Assembly: GCF_030052815.1 (NCBI RefSeq)
Contig: NC_079507.1
Coordinates: forward strand, 15,832,141-15,896,140
Direction: 5' to 3'
From: Hevea brasiliensis
Taxonomy: Eukaryota; Streptophyta; Magnoliopsida; Malpighiales; Euphorbiaceae
DNA: 64,000 nt
Shown here: positions 9,498 to 22,860 of the stretch, in pieces
Position numbering within the stretch: position 1 is the first letter of the stretch
Layout: each line of letters opens with the position of its first letter
The notes under the pieces: generated by a model
What the model was told of the DNA's origin: nothing
Database searches by the model: none
The model's input: the letters and a program-made list of their open reading frames with translations, nothing else
Made by a program: the position numbers and the translations under genes

Positions 9498-12400
9498 TGT
9501 CACACCTTACCCCTTTATAAGGCATAATATGATCCCGTAGAATACCTAATGAATTATCAAACTTCACCTACAGATAACTCATTAAATATCCTATAAGGGA
9601 TTTTAAAATAATTTTCTTACTTTTTGGAAGTGGTGAGCATTTTGAAGGAAAGAAAGCGTGAAAAACACAAGTTTATACCATTGAATTAAAAAATTTTCAC
9701 CTAGGCTCACATGCATCATGCAAGATTTATTTTTAACTATTTGATTTCAATAATAAACAACATATTAAAACTCTTTTAATATGTTTTTGGATCTGTATTT
9801 GCCATTTAAGATTTTAAAATTAATCTGATTAATTTTAGAATCCTAGATTAAATCAAGAATGATTACACTAACCTCTTGATGCACTGTAGCGTATTTGCGC
9901 CTTTAATATTCATTTTCAAGACACCAAATGTTGTCCCTCTAGCTTATCCACACCAAGAACACCTATGGCAGCCCTTGAACAGCTTCTAAAGCTTTTTCTA
10001 TTAATTAGAAATTCGAGTTCTGCCTTTTAAGAGATTAGAGATGTAAACAGGACACTAGAAACAATTTCTAGTATTTTTAATTCAAGAGATTGATAGCTAA
10101 TCTCTTTAAATTGATGAGAGATGAAGAGGAAGAGAGGGAGAGCTTCAAAATGGCATGACAAAGGAGTGTGGCTGTTGGTTGTATTCTATTTTCTCATAAC
10201 AACACTTATATAGCTAGGTTAACACATTAAACCCTTGCCACATGCCACCCTTTGATTAGCTCTAGGTTTAAGTGACCCAATCACATTGTGCCAAGTGTCA
10301 AACCTATAATTAATCTTAATTTTAATCATCTTACAAGATTAAAAGACATTTGGCAAGCTTATGTATAATGCCATGTGTCACCATCTCATGGTGCCACGTG
10401 TCACACTGCGAAATGACCAAAATGCCCCTGTGTCTTAATTTTGAGTTCTTAACCCAAAATAATTATTTCTCTTCTTCTAATTAATTTATATCAAATATAA
10501 ATTAATTAATTAATCGCTATTAATTAATTTTTCATTAATTAAATTCATATTTAAACACTTTAAATATAAATTTAACTTATACTATACATCCAATAATCTA
10601 GATTTGATTTCAAGTCATGCTAGGGACTTTGCAATTTAATTGCAAACCAAACCTATTTAATTAATAATTAAACTCTTTAATTAATTAATTAAATTATATT
10701 TAATTAGGTGATTACTTGTGTATGTGTGTGACTTACTAGGCTCATCACTAATTGGCAATGAGACATGATATCAACTCTTATATCATCAGAACTCTTTCTT
10801 ACCATAAATGATTTTTCTAAATCATTTTATGCACCTCATAGACCATGGTTAACACCTAGCATAGCATGCCATGGACACCCAATTAGTAATAAGGTTCACC
10901 TTAAATGAACCTATAATCATATATTACCATGCACTAAAATCTCTCTGTTACAAAATCCCAACTCAAGCTGGAGTCATAGTTTATGTCAAACTCCATTTGC
11001 TATGAATATTATGTTTTCTTTTAATTCCAGTTCTTAATTAAAAAGATTTTCTCATCAGAAACTCTTTTCTGATTAAATCTATCTGTCCTGGCCAGGAACT
11101 TGAAACATCAAGAACAATTAAATGAACATAGGATTTTATCTCTATTTACTTAGAGGAACAGATTCCATCTTGATCAACACCTACCTCCATATATAACTAG
11201 TAGGAGCCAACACATGCCCATATATCCATACACAGTACAAGTATGAAAGCAGTATCAAACTCAAACTACTTATATTCAAGATAACTGTGCTATCTCAGGT
11301 CTAAAGATTATATGAACTAATATGATTTATGACAAAACATTGACAAGAGTAAACTCCATGTGCTTGTCATAAGTGTCACTGGTTCGTCCTACTTATCATT
11401 TATAAGTACCTATCATGTTTGTCATATGACATGAGACTCACCATTCCATCTTATTTATATCTCATATAAATAACTTGGGAACAAACATGAATACAATCTT
11501 TCTGGATAAGTCATGTCCTTATTATGAAGTATCCTCGATTGTGAACCTATTTATGATACTTTGTGCTAGAAATAATGTCACTCATATTCTTAACAACTTA
11601 AGAATAATATTTCTAATAAAATATCAATGGACCTTTTCTATTACACATAAATATATTATGTAAACGGAAAAGTGGAAAAGCCTTTTATTAATAAAAATAT
11701 GTATAAGATACATACTAAATGATATGCTTTAGGGCATACTACTAACATGTTTTGGTAGAAATTAAAAACATTTAATTAAAGTTTGAAAACTAATTAAAAT
11801 TTTTGTCCATTTTTATTTTTTCGCAAATTTTAGAAAAATTTTGGCAGAGTGCCGTCTGTATTTTGAGAAAACAATTCTTCAAATACTTGAAAAAAACACT
11901 TACAATAATTTTTTTCACAACTCCCAACCCAAATCAACTTAAGTCAACACAATTCTATTTAATTCCACAACTCAACTAAAAATTTATCATCTCAAAATAC
12001 TTCACAAATTCATTCACATTGCAAATAGTACTAAATTTACAAATACAGATCTTAATTTATAAAAAGAAAATTAAAATATCATTATTACAATTTATTATAC
12101 AAAAGAAAATCCAAATAACAATATTACAATTTACTGTACAACTACTCAACTTTACATTAATACATATGACATTACAATATTTATATCAAATAACTACAAT
12201 GGTATAAATAAATACCCGTACAAAAGATCAGTAAAGTCTCAACAATCAGTAGCTCACTCTACTGCTTTTTCATTGTCTCTATCTGCGACAGCAAAGAAAG
12301 CTATCGCTGAGTATAAAAATACTTAGTGGTGCACAATAAAATACAAAATGCGTAATATAAAATATTTATGAATAATTCATAATTCAAAAATCTCACAATC

Positions 12401-15153
12401 ACATTTCACAATTTTTCAAATGACATTTATAGCAAATCATAATTTTCAAAGCTTAATATAACACAAATTTGATCAAATAATTTAATAATCATAGTGTTGC
12501 TAATCAATAATACAACTTAGGCCATGACACAAAATTTTGGAACATGCCGTGTGTACATCATGACAAGGCAAACTCACCCCACTAATCAAAATCAATGAGG
12601 GAGGTGGCTAGCTAGCTAATGAGTACTCAACCAAACTCACCTCAGACTGGCAAGCTAGAGAGGGAGGAATATAGTTAAACTCACCCCATAAATGGAGGAT
12701 GAACATAATGATATTGCTATGCCAAGTGTGAATAAAAAACAATTTAAATCAAGTTATTCAAACATTTCATACAATTCACAAATCATATTTCATTCCAAAC
12801 TTTTCATTTACAAAGTAGGCAACACACTATCTTTCAAATAAGATTTTCAAAGCCATAACAATCAAAATTATTCACAACATTTATTTCAAGAATTATAAAG
12901 TAGAAACAAAGAATTTTAAGTTTGTTGTGCACAAACCTGACGTGAGTCGCCTCTAGGCCTTGACTCAGTCTCTTAGACCTTCCGTGTCTTTATTAGCTGA
13001 AACACAAAATTTATAGTGTCTCAGTATCTTTGCCTCACAATAATTCTAATAATTAATTCATGTATGTTCAATTTTAGCCCCAATATGCTTAAACTTACAT
13101 TCTTGAAAATTTTCATGTTGAAGTTACTATTTATGGTACTATTCAAGTTAAAATATTGACTTTCTTATGCTTAATAGGTATGGGAAATCTAACTATACTC
13201 ACATACCACATTTTGATTACCTAACTTGTTGGTTTTGGTCATTTTCTCAAAATTTAAGTCTTTTAGGCAAACTTTCAAATTTTCAGTTTTGGTAACCTAT
13301 TTTGCACTGTTCCATTGGTCATGTTGCTGTTAGAATTTGGCTAAGTTTTCTTCATAGAAGTTGTTCCTTATTGTCTTAATTTTATTTTCCTTTTTGAATC
13401 ACTCCATTTGGAGTTTTTTAGCTTAAGTTATAGCCATTTGAACATGGCTGGCCGGATTAGCCTAACCCAGATTTTTGGACAAATTTCTGGGTTCTAGCAG
13501 TTTTAGGTCACCAACTTTGGGTGGCTAAATGACTTGGTTAAGAGCATAATTTGGGTTTGTATTCTTCATAAAAGTTTTAGGGCTATGTCTCATATTTCTA
13601 CTGGTAAAATTTCAGGTCATTTAGACCTGCCTAGCCCAAGGTATGGCCAAATGAACAAACACTGTTCATTTAGTCATTTTTGTACAGGGCAGAACACTCA
13701 ATTCTGGATTTGGCCAATTTGTTCACTATGCTATGGTCACTTTTGGGGCATGATTCCTAAATAAAAGATGTGCCATTTTATGTGTAGTTTCATTCCCAAT
13801 TGGCCTCACACCAATTGGATTGGTAAATTTTCAGTTTTGGTCCCTGAAAGGGACCTTGGTCATGCTGCCTGCATAATAACCATAAGCAATTTGAATTCAA
13901 ACTTAATTCCAACACTTCCTACACACCATAATTGGTCTTACATGACCATTTTTCAGCTCAAACAAGGTCAAACACACCATTTGATTAATTCTCAAAATTT
14001 TTTCTCTCAAACTTTAGGTCCAAAACCCTAACTTCCATGTTTAGCTCATTTGTTGAATTCTAAATGCATATTTAGTATTTATACATTCATTCACACTTAA
14101 CTAATTCATAATTTGTATCAAAATTATCCATCCTCAAATCTAAACCCTAGCTGGCTGAATTTCACATTTGGTTCTCCAACAAATATTTTCTTTTGATTTT
14201 AAGTTAAACTCTAAGTTACTTGAACTAGAACATAAACATTTAACTACAATTTCCAAGTTTAGATGACTGACCTCAACTTTGATGTTCAATCTTCATTTTT
14301 TTTTCTTCTTTTCTTCTTTCTTTCTTGATTAATCTTCTTTTGAAGTTGGTCTAACAAGTTCTTATGGCTTATTTTGTGGTCAAAGTTGGAAGCAAGCTTA
14401 GTTTTAAGCTTTCATGGAGTTTTCATGGTGGTGAGGAAGAAAGGAGGGGGGCACATTCGAGTGAGGAAGAAGGAGATCTAATTTTCTTTTCTTTTTTTAT
14501 GTATTTTTAAGTCTTTAAAAATGTTTTTGACTTAGTCAATTTAGGTAGGAAATTTAAAATGAATTTTGACATCATGATGATGTCATAAGGGTGATGTAAG
14601 GTGATGAAATAAACTTTTTCCTTTTTCTTTTGCATTTATTTTTTCATTAGTTCTTTAATTTAATTCTCAATTCTGAAATTTTCTTTTCTTCAATTTTATT
14701 GGACAGTTAGGTCAGGTGTCAGCTCTAGGGGTGAATTGACCAAATTACCCCTCGCCGGTTCGATCTAGTTTGCTAGTTATTTGATATTTCTTCCAGATCC
14801 CTGACTTAATTGTTTGACCTGGTTAACAATTCTTTTTTGTGATTTTCTCTTTTCCACTGTGTTCGCAATAGTCCTAAGGACCGCGGCGTCACATTTTACT
14901 ATTCAAAATTTGATTTCAAATCGACCTCGCAGTCCTTCCCGAGAAGGTCACCCATCGCTGTGACTCTAGGCTCATATAACTTCTCGTATTCTATGTTTCT
15001 TATTTATACTTAACTAATTGACAATTACTAATTGTTTGTGTTCAAAGCTTAACTAGGTGTCTTAGATGTGGTTCTACTTCTCTTACTTGTCCGGACCGAC
15101 ACCGGTCACCAAAATAGTAAAATATATAAGGCTATGCCAATAGGGGTGTTATA
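9498..15153 (-). mobile_element. Solo gypsy LTR X (F family), interrupted by solo copia LTR C
   Basis: The plus strand starts TGTCACACCTTACCCC and ends GGGGTGTTATA, where the expected final TACA has become TATA. Removing the nested copia LTR leaves about 3.5 kb, close to the 3426 and 3441 bp of the LTRs of gypsy F, to which it is homologous at both ends and in the middle (for example TTCGCAATAGTCCTAAGGAC near 14872). No internal region follows. The flanking five bases (TGACA left, AATGG right) do not match. No coding frame within it is credible. Confidence 0.88.
9643..11747 (-). mobile_element. Solo copia LTR C
   Basis: 2105 bp bounded TGAAGG...TAACA, homologous end to end to the copia LTRs of A and D. 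It interrupts the sequence GCATTTTGGTAG found intact in gypsy F LTRs. Flanks are CATTT on the left and TGTTT on the right, a five-base target duplication with two changes. Unequal recombination between the two LTRs of an inserted element is the usual origin of such a solo LTR. Confidence 0.9.
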
Positions 15154-15864
15154 AATGGAGTTTTGGGAGAGATTTCAATTCGGCTTAGTGAAGAAAGAAG
15201 AAGAAGAAGAGAAAATGAGATAGTGGACTTGTCCACTTATTTTTATATATTCTCCCTTGGTGCCCACTAACTCATTTTAACATTTTAATAATCCAAAGTT
15301 TCATAATTCAAATTAATTCCCCACATTTTCCCTAATTTTCATTACACATTTAATTTCCTTTTTCATGGGGTCCCTAAATTTTAATACTATTTATTTTTAA
15401 TGGACATTTAGGTCAAAAGCCAACTCTAGGTGTCAATTGGCCAAAATGCCCATATTCAGTTTGTATTTTCGATTTTTCGGTAACACCGATTTTTATCGGT
15501 TTCTTAATTTTTCGTTTTTCTTTGTACTAATTAATTAAATTTTATTTGATGTTTTCTAATTCAATTATGCCACAATAGATGTTTGTTTAAGTCTCAAAAA
15601 TATTTTTCAGGGTTCTTCGCAGTCCAAGGCTAGTCCGCAACTTCCCAGTGCGGTCACCCATCGCTAGGGTTTTTGGCTCGTTTAACTTAATCATATTTCA
15701 TTGCTCTTATTTTTCCTTTGTTTTTATTATATTTTCCTCTATTGTATTTCATTATTTTATGTCTCCTCACTAACATTTAAGTGTAGTTCCAAGCATTCTA
15801 GCTGCCCGGACAGACACTGGTCACCGGAACAACAGAACGCACTACTGAATATAGGGGTATTACA
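15154..15864 (-). repeat. 3' LTR remnant of gypsy B
   Basis: Homologous to the last 730 bp (plus coordinates 52327-53053) of the B 5' LTR. It ends ATAGGGGTATTACA just before the polypurine tract. The remaining roughly 2.8 kb of this LTR is missing, and solo LTR X abuts instead. Confidence 0.88.
15242..15249 (-). promoter_or_regulatory. TATA box in the gypsy B 3' LTR remnant
   Basis: TATATAAA in element sense, followed downstream by a CT-rich stretch (the complement of AAGAAGAAGAAGAAGAG at 15195-15211). The same arrangement is in the 5' LTR at 52418-52425. Position and context fit the U3 promoter. Confidence 0.6.
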
Positions 15865-15890
15865 ATTCTCCCCCCTCCCCCCCTTAAAAT
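15865..15890 (-). promoter_or_regulatory. Polypurine tract of gypsy B
   Basis: The plus strand reads ATTCTCCCCCCTCCCCCCC, a G-rich purine run in element sense immediately before the LTR start TGTAATACC. Gypsy F has the shorter homologue at 34803-34817. Confidence 0.88.
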
Positions 15891-15933
15891 AAATTTTGTC
15901 TCAAAATTTTATCTGGTTTTAGTCTCTGAACAG

Positions 15934-17337
15934 CTATGGTTGTTGTCTCCTCATGTTCTCTTCACGTTCCCAAGTAGCTTCTTGGCCTGAATGATGGTTC
16001 CACGGCACTTTAACCAGGGGTATCTGCTTGTTCCTCAGCTGCTTCACCTCATATGCCAGAATCTCTATGGGTTCTTCCTCATATAAGAGGCCTGGATTTA
16101 CCTCAATCTCTTCAATAGGTAAAACATGAGATGGGTCTGATCGATACCTCCTCAACATAGACACATGGAAGACGTTATGTATCTTCTCCAACTCTGGAGG
16201 TAGTGCTAATCGGTATGCTACAGGACCCACTCTTTTCAGAACCTCATGTGGTCTAATGAAACGAGGATTCAGTTTTCGCTTTCTGTCAAATCTCATAATC
16301 CTCTTCCAAGGAGAAACTTTGAGGAATACCTTATCACCCACTGCATATTCAATATCTCTTCTCTTCATATCAATATAGGACTTTTGACAATCTGATGCAG
16401 CCTTGAGTCGATCTCTGACCAATCTAATCTTTTCCTCTGTTTGCTGAACAATTTTTGGGCCAATCATCTTTCTTTCACCTATTTCATCCCAACATAGGGT
16501 AGTTCTGCACTTTCTGCCATATAAAGCTTCATATGGAGGCATCCCAATGCTTGATTGATAGCTGTTGTTACAAGCAAACTTAATAAAAGGAAAGTGTGTA
16601 TCCCAACTACCTTGAAACTCAATCACATAAGCTCGTCGCATATCCTCCAAGATCTGAATTACCCTCTCAGACTGGCCATCTTTCTGTGGGTGGAACATCA
16701 TGCTAAAGTTCAATCTAGTTCCTAGGGCTCTCTGAAGACTGCCCCATAATCTAGAAGTGAACTTAGGATCTCTGTCAGATACAATCGATACTGGCACTCC
16801 ATGCAGTCTTACAATCTCATCTATGTACAATCTGGCCAACCTTTCCAGGTTATAGTCCATCCAGACTGGCAGAAAGTGAGCAGACTTGGTCAGTCGGTCA
16901 ACTATAACCCATACTGCATCATGGCTCTTCTATGTCCTTAGAAGTCCCATCACAAAATCCATAATTATCCGCTCCCATTTCCACTCTAGTACTGGCAATG
17001 GATGTAATAAACCAGCTGGTACTTGATGTTCTGCCTTCACTTGTTGATAAGTTAGGCATTTGGAGACAAAAATTAGCTACATCCATTCTCATACCCATCC
17101 ACCAGTAATGCTCTATGTTTTAGTTCCACCAGGTTGCATAGCAAAAGGAGAATCATGTGCTTCCTTCATAATGATCTGTCTCAATTCCACATTATTAAGA
17201 ACACACATTCTACCCTGATGTAGTAGTAAACCATCATCTCTCACAGAAAATTCAGGTTTCTTGCCCTGCCGGACTTCTTCTAGTAGCTTCTGATATTTCT
17301 CATCATTCTGAGCTGTCATTTTAATCTGATCTATCAA
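15934..17337 (-). pseudogene. gypsy B integrase with chromodomain, broken
   Basis: The frame 17337-17113 is the region before the H2C2 zinc finger (KKPEFSVRDDGLLLHQGRM, then EAHDSPFAMQPGGTKT), where the second zinc His of the family reads Gln (MHPGGTKT in F). Stops follow through 16861. The frame 16860-15934 (308 residues) holds the core with IVSDRDPKFTSRLWG (catalytic Asp) and FHPQKDGQSERVIQ (catalytic Glu in the ERV block). It then holds the GPY-like DNA-binding module (RFIRPHEVLKRVGPVAYRL), FHVSMLRRY, and a C-terminal chromodomain (EILAYEVKQLRNK, EATWERE). Chromodomains steer chromovirus integration to heterochromatin in known relatives. Confidence 0.92.
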
Positions 17338-17367
17338 TACTGGCTGTACAAACCATGTAACTACTGT

Positions 17368-17862
17368 CTATCCCTCATCATCCATCTCCAAATTGGCAAG
17401 CTGTGCTTTTAACTCATGTACCATGGACAAAGTAGAAACTCTAAAACTTGCCATAGTCTTGCGACTTAAAGCGTCAGCCACCACATTTGCTTTCCCTAGC
17501 TGATAGTCTATTAAGCAATCATAGTTTTTAATCAGTTCTAACCATCTCCTCTGTCTCAAGTTCAATTCTTTTTGAGTGCCTAAATACTTCAAGCTCTTGT
17601 GATCTGTGTAGATATAACACTTCTCCTCATATAAGTAATGTCTCCAGATCTTCAGAGCAAAAACAATTGCTACTAGCTCTAAGTCATGTGTCGGATAGTT
17701 CTTCTCATGCGGTTTCAGCTGGGGTGATGCATATGCAATGACATTTCGATCTTGCATCGGTACACAGCCTAACCCATTGTGAGAAGCATCACTATAAACT
17801 ATGTATTCTTTACCTAGTGTAGGTAAAGTAAGGACTGGAGCTTCAGTCAAACACCTCTTCAA
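17368..17862 (-). pseudogene. gypsy B RNase H
   Basis: 164-codon frame with [12 protein letters not shown] (first catalytic Asp), the helix [18 protein letters not shown] with the catalytic Glu, [10 protein letters not shown] (third acidic residue) and VADALSRK at the end of the domain, all in family order. It removes the RNA strand during reverse transcription. Stops separate it from the RT frame upstream (17863-17903) and the integrase frame downstream. The domain itself looks complete. Confidence 0.92.
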
Positions 17863-17903
17863 CTCATCAAAACTCTATTGGCATTTATCCGTCCACTAAA
17901 ATT

Positions 17904-18908
17904 TCACATCTTTTCGAACTTGGTCAGTAGAGAAGCCAACATAGAGAACCCTTTCACAAATTGGCGGTAGTATCCAGCTAAACCCAAAAAACTGCAAATT
18001 TCTGTGATATTCTTCGGTGGCTTCCAATTAAGGATAGCTTCTACCTTGCTGGAATCTACCTTAATCCCTTCAACTGACACAATATGTCCCAAGAAAGAGA
18101 TTTTCTTCAGCTAAAATTCACATTTCGACAATTTGGCATTTAGTTGTTTCTCCCTTAAGGTCAGTCATATAATCCACAGATGTTTATCATGCTCCTCTGC
18201 ATTCCTCGAATATATCAAAATATCATCAATAAACTCAACCACAAATTGGTCGAGGTGTGGTTTGAAGATAGTGTTCATCAAATCCATAAAAGCAGCTGGA
18301 GCATTAGTTAACCCGAATGGCATTACCAGAAACTCATAGTGGCCATATCGAGTTCTGAAAGCAGTTTTTGGAATACTTTGCTCTTGCACTTTCAACTGAT
18401 AATAACCAGATAGTAAATCAATTTTAGAGAACACAGCTACACCCTTCAATTGATTAAATAGGTCATCGATGCGAGGCAATGGATATCTGTTCTTTATTGT
18501 CACCTTATTCAATTGCCGGTAGTTAATACATAAGCGGAGAGTGCCATATTTCTTCTTAACAAATAATACTGGTGCTCCGCAAGGTGACACACTAGGGTGG
18601 ATGAAGCCCCTTTCAAGTAGTTCTTGCAACTGTACCTTTAACTCCTTCAATTCTGCTGGTGCCATTCTATATGGTGTTATGGAGATTGGATCCACACTAG
18701 GCATAACATCAATATCAAGCAGCACCTCTCTTTCTGGAGGTAATCCTGGCAACATATCAGGAAACACATCTGGAAAGTCACATATTGTACGGATGTCTCT
18801 CAATGCTGGGCTCCCCACTTGCGTGTCTACCACATGTGCCAAGTATGCTTCACACCCCTTTCTTATCATTTTTCTGGCTAGTGCAGCCAAAATGATGTTT
18901 GATGGCAA
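17904..18908 (-). pseudogene. gypsy B reverse transcriptase
   Basis: The frame 18908-18165 contains the protease-RT linker ([18 protein letters not shown]), then PLSFVKKK-like fingers ([20 protein letters not shown]), [32 protein letters not shown] and the active-site block FIDDILIYS, the gypsy counterpart of YMDD. A stop and shift near 18093-18165 break it. The frame 18092-17904 continues with [24 protein letters not shown] and [11 protein letters not shown], the connection to RNase H. Close to full domain length. Confidence 0.93.
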
Positions 18909-18920
18909 TAGCTGCCTCTC

Positions 18921-19250
18921 TTAGTGTATTACGACATCACTGTACTGAGGGAGACTAAAAGTGACTGTCTTCAGTCTACAGTCAATTATGGCGTAATGCC
19001 TGGCTAACCAATCCATGCCCAAGATGATATCATAATCTCTGAAGGGCATTTCAATTAGATCAGACAGAAAAGTATGTCCTTGGATCACCAAAGGACAATT
19101 CTTATACATTCTATTGACCTTGACCTCTTGTCCTAGCGGACTTGTTACTAGCACCTCAAAGTCTATTTTCGTGCACAGAACATTAATGCAATCATTGATG
19201 CTAGCACTCAAATAAGAGTGGGTAGAACCCGAATCAAATAATACAAACAC
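18921..19250 (-). pseudogene. gypsy B aspartic protease
   Basis: 110-codon frame with the active site LFDSGSTHSYLS (DSG form of the retroviral protease DTG), then the flap region and ILGMDWLARHYAIIDC, a block conserved in plant chromovirus proteases. It ends at a TAA/TAG boundary just before the RT frame, which begins 12 bp further on in a different reading frame. It would cleave the gag-pol polyprotein in functional relatives. Confidence 0.9.
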
Positions 19251-19445
19251 ATCTTAATTAAAAGTCGAGAAGGTACTAGCCACAATATCAGATGTCTCAT
19301 CCTCTTCTCTCTATCTCATTGTGTAGACTCTGGCTGAAGCACTGCCTTGCTTTAACTGATTCACTGTGCCTTGGCTGCCTGATGGACTACCTCTACCCCT
19401 GCCTCTACCTCTGCTAGCTGGTTGTGAACCTCCGGTGGCAGGATT

Positions 19446-20533
19446 CTAAACTGACCCTTCTGCAGTAGTAGGAGGTGGCCCAACTGTACGGGTACTGGTG
19501 CAGTCTTTGGCAAAGTGTCCTATGCCCCTGCAGTTATAACAGGCTCCTATGGCCTTGTAGCATACCCCACCATGATTTCTACCACAAGTTTCACATAGAC
19601 AGGGAGGGTAGGAACTTCTGGTAGTCTGCTGACCAGATAGAGGAGGTCTCTGTCTCGAAAATCTTCCCCTACCAGACTTTTTACCACCCATGCTTTGTCC
19701 CCCAAAGTTCTTTCTCTTTCTAGTAGGACCACTAGAACTCTGATCACTGAGTTCCCCTCTTTCTCTTTTTCTGTTTTCTCTGGGGCCACTTCTGACTCAA
19801 TTATTTCTAATTCAAGTGCTTGAGAAATGAGCTCAGAGAAGTTATTATGTTTGAATCCGACCACTTGTATTCTGAGACTAGGCTTCAAGCTGGTTTTAAA
19901 CCTCTTACATCTTTTTCTGCTGGTAGAAAGAAGACTCTCTGCATAGTGGCTCAGGTGGGAAAACTCCCTTTCATATTCTGTCACTGATCTACTTCCTTGT
20001 TTCAAACTTAAGAACTCCTATAGCTTTTGGTCCACATAGGCATCTGGGACATATTTTTGTCTGAACTCTCGAAGAAAATCATCCTAGGTTAGCACTGGAG
20101 GTTCCACTAAACTATGGGGAATGGTTTTCCACCAGTCATATGCATCCCCCTAAAGTAGTGACACTGAATACTCAAATCTTAGCTTGTCTGTATAGTGCAG
20201 TTTCTCGAACACTCTATCCATTCTCTCCAACCATTGTTCTGCCTCTAGTGGATGTAATGTCCCTTTGAACTCAGTAGCCCCATATTTAATCAACTTGTCA
20301 TACTGCCTAGCTGAAGGCTGTGGTTGTACCACTGGTGTCTGTAGTGGAGCTTGAGTAGGCATGTTACCAGCCATCTATTAGAACATCGCAGCCATCTGCT
20401 GAGCAAATTGAGTAGGAAACTGCGGTATTGAGGGGACTGGTGCGGCTGATCCACTTACATTTTGAAGGGCTGGGGCTTCCCTTTGTACCTCAGCCTCTAC
20501 TGATTGATCGACTGAACGGCCCCCTTCTTCCAT
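19446..20533 (-). pseudogene. gypsy B gag, broken
   Basis: The start codon is at 20533-20531 (MEEGGRSVDQ), about 170 bp below the primer-binding site. Two adjacent stops at 20380-20375 replace what reads as Gln-Gln by position (gypsy F keeps one Gln there), so the apparent start at 20374 is an internal Met. Later frames give QWLERMDRVFEKL, YEREFSHLSHYAESL and a zinc knuckle CYNCRGIGHFAKDC (C-x2-C-x4-H-x4-C, 19570-19529), then a Ser/Gly/Arg-rich tail. At least four lesions. The region between 19251 and 19445 is the gag-protease linker. Confidence 0.9.
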
Positions 20534-20702
20534 AGTTAATTAGAGGATATTATACCTCCTGAACAAATAACATAAAGAAATTTCCTCCCGTTAGTGCATA
20601 TTTAGAATGTAATATACTGTATGTATCAAACCATGACATTGAGCAATTGTACTATGAAGAAAGAATATTCAAATTACAGGTCAAAACAGAATTTAAAAAC
20701 TA

Positions 20703-20714
20703 GCTCTGATACCA
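20703..20714 (-). promoter_or_regulatory. Primer-binding site of gypsy B
   Basis: TGGTATCAGAGC in element sense, complementary to the 3' end of plant initiator tRNA-Met, eight bases inside the LTR end (GTAACA then TGTTTTAG). Confidence 0.92.
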
Positions 20715-20722
20715 CTAAAACA

Positions 20723-22860
20723 TGTTACACCTTATCCCTCCGTAAGGCATAACATGTTCATGTAGTATGCATAATGAATTATTGAACTTCGCCTACTGAT
20801 AACCCATTAAATACACTACAAGAGATTTTAAACAATTTCTTATGTCTTTTTACAGTAGTGAGCACTTTTGATAGGTTTTAAAACCTTTTACTCAAAGTTA
20901 AATTACATAACAAATCTACAATATCAATGGCTTCTATAAAATTTTCGGCAGAGTGCCGTCTGTATTTTGAACAAAATAGTTCTTCAAAAACCTATAAAAA
21001 GCACTTTCAATATATTTATTTCAATCCCCAACTCCAATAATAGTTCAACTCAAATCAATTTTCACAACCCAATTCAACTTAATTTCAGCAATTTCAACAA
21101 AAATAAAATACAACTAACTAAGTAATTTAAAAGTTGTGACAAGATAATTATAATACAACATTGATAGGCCAAAATATAATTTACAACTTATTTGTACAAC
21201 TGCTCAAGACCAAGTGTAATATATACATACAGTTCATATACATTACAATAAAATTTCAAGAAAGTGGTATACTCAATATACCCGATAAAATCCCAAAAGT
21301 GTAGTATAAACAAATTTACTCTATCATAAGTATCCTGTCTGCCTACCGAGACAAAGAATGAAAAAGCTATCGCTGAGCCAATGTCTCAGTGGTGCACAAC
21401 ATTAAGAAAATACAACTTAAAACCATAAATCACATAAACTACGGATACTTAAAATCATAGTTAATTTCAATAGACAGAGAATGTCATAAAGAATTAAATT
21501 CCATTTCACAATGTCTCAATAAATACTAACAAATCACACACACACAGCTTAATCATGATTCCAAAGTCCAATTCGTCCCAAAAGCCAATGGCTAATGAGG
21601 AATAACATAGCTAGCTAGCAATTATATGAGTACTCATCCTATTCGTCCTCAACTGGCACATACCTCAACACTTCAGCCAGAGAGGGAATTCAAAGCCAAT
21701 TTGTTCTACTAGACAAGCTAGTGAGAAATTCAATCAAATACACATGATAGCTGTGGTTTCAAACTATTTGCAATATTTTTCAAGCAATAAGTATTCATCA
21801 AATTTCATTCAAACAAAATTTTCACAATTTAAGCAATAACATACAAATTGTCATAATTTATTTCAAGTGAAAATTCAAAAGAAATAACTGTTGTGCACAA
21901 ACCTCTAATGAGTAGCCTCTTGGCCTTGACTCAATGGTTCTTTCCCCTTCCCTGAGTCTTTGCTAACTGAAACACCCAATATAAAGTGTTTCAGTACTCA
22001 TTTAAATTGTTTCTAATAATAAGGTTTAATAATTAAATTTTATTAATACTATTCTTTCATTAGTCAACCTATAATGTTGACCTTTGATGCACTCTAAGTG
22101 AGTCAATTTTAATGTTGCCAATTTATCACATTTTATAGTCTCTAAGTGTTGGTATATGTTACCAATTTCATTTTAAAGCTTATTGCATTTTATTGCCATT
22201 TTCTAGATTTTATATGCTAGATTTCTCTAGCTAAATTCTTGTTTGCCTTGCTTTTTAGGTTCTGGTTAAAAGGGAAAAATTGTAGATTTATGTCTTAGTG
22301 ACATTTTGGCACTAATTTCATGTCATTTGGAGTTTTCTGGACCAAGTTTTGGTCATTTTACTATTGCTGGTTAAATTGCATTTTTATTGTAGACTTAGGT
22401 CATTTCTAGGTCATTTCTAATTCTGGCAGGTTTTATATCCGAACTTGTGCAAGTATCTTGACCTGCTTATGGTCATTTCTGGGTTTGGTTGTCTTAACCA
22501 AAATTGTAGCCCTATGTCTAAGCTTTCCAACCATATAAATTTCAAGTCATTTGGACCTATTTTGAGTGAGTTATGGCCAAAAGACAGATTATTATTCATA
22601 TGGTCAATTTCTGGGTTTACAATGTTGCAATTCCGGATTAGGTCAGTTTTAGTGTCACTTTTCATGCAGAATTTTGATAGGCTTTCAACATGGAAGTTGG
22701 CACATTTTGTGCCTAGTTTCACTTTCAATTGGCCTCATATCAATTGGGGTCACACATTTAAGGTTATAAGCTCAATTGCATACTTCCCTTTGCATTTCTC
22801 TCAAACACCAATCCAAATGCACATTCAACTTATTCTAGCTTACCTTCCTTACCTAATTCT
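20723..22860 (-). repeat. 5' LTR of gypsy B, part adjoining the internal region
   Basis: Begins TGTTACACCTTATCCC and is homologous to the reverse complement of solo LTRs 26482-30436 and 36684-40293. It is cut at 22860 by copia D and continues at 51652. The last five bases, ATTCT, are the target duplication of D. Plus- and minus-strand open frames here are short and unsupported. Confidence 0.92.

Noticed and set aside
15934..20533. Endogenous pararetrovirus (caulimovirus) as the source of the RT and RNase H
   Set aside because: Integrase, chromodomain, long LTRs, polypurine tract and target duplications identify LTR retrotransposons. No movement or coat protein motif is present.
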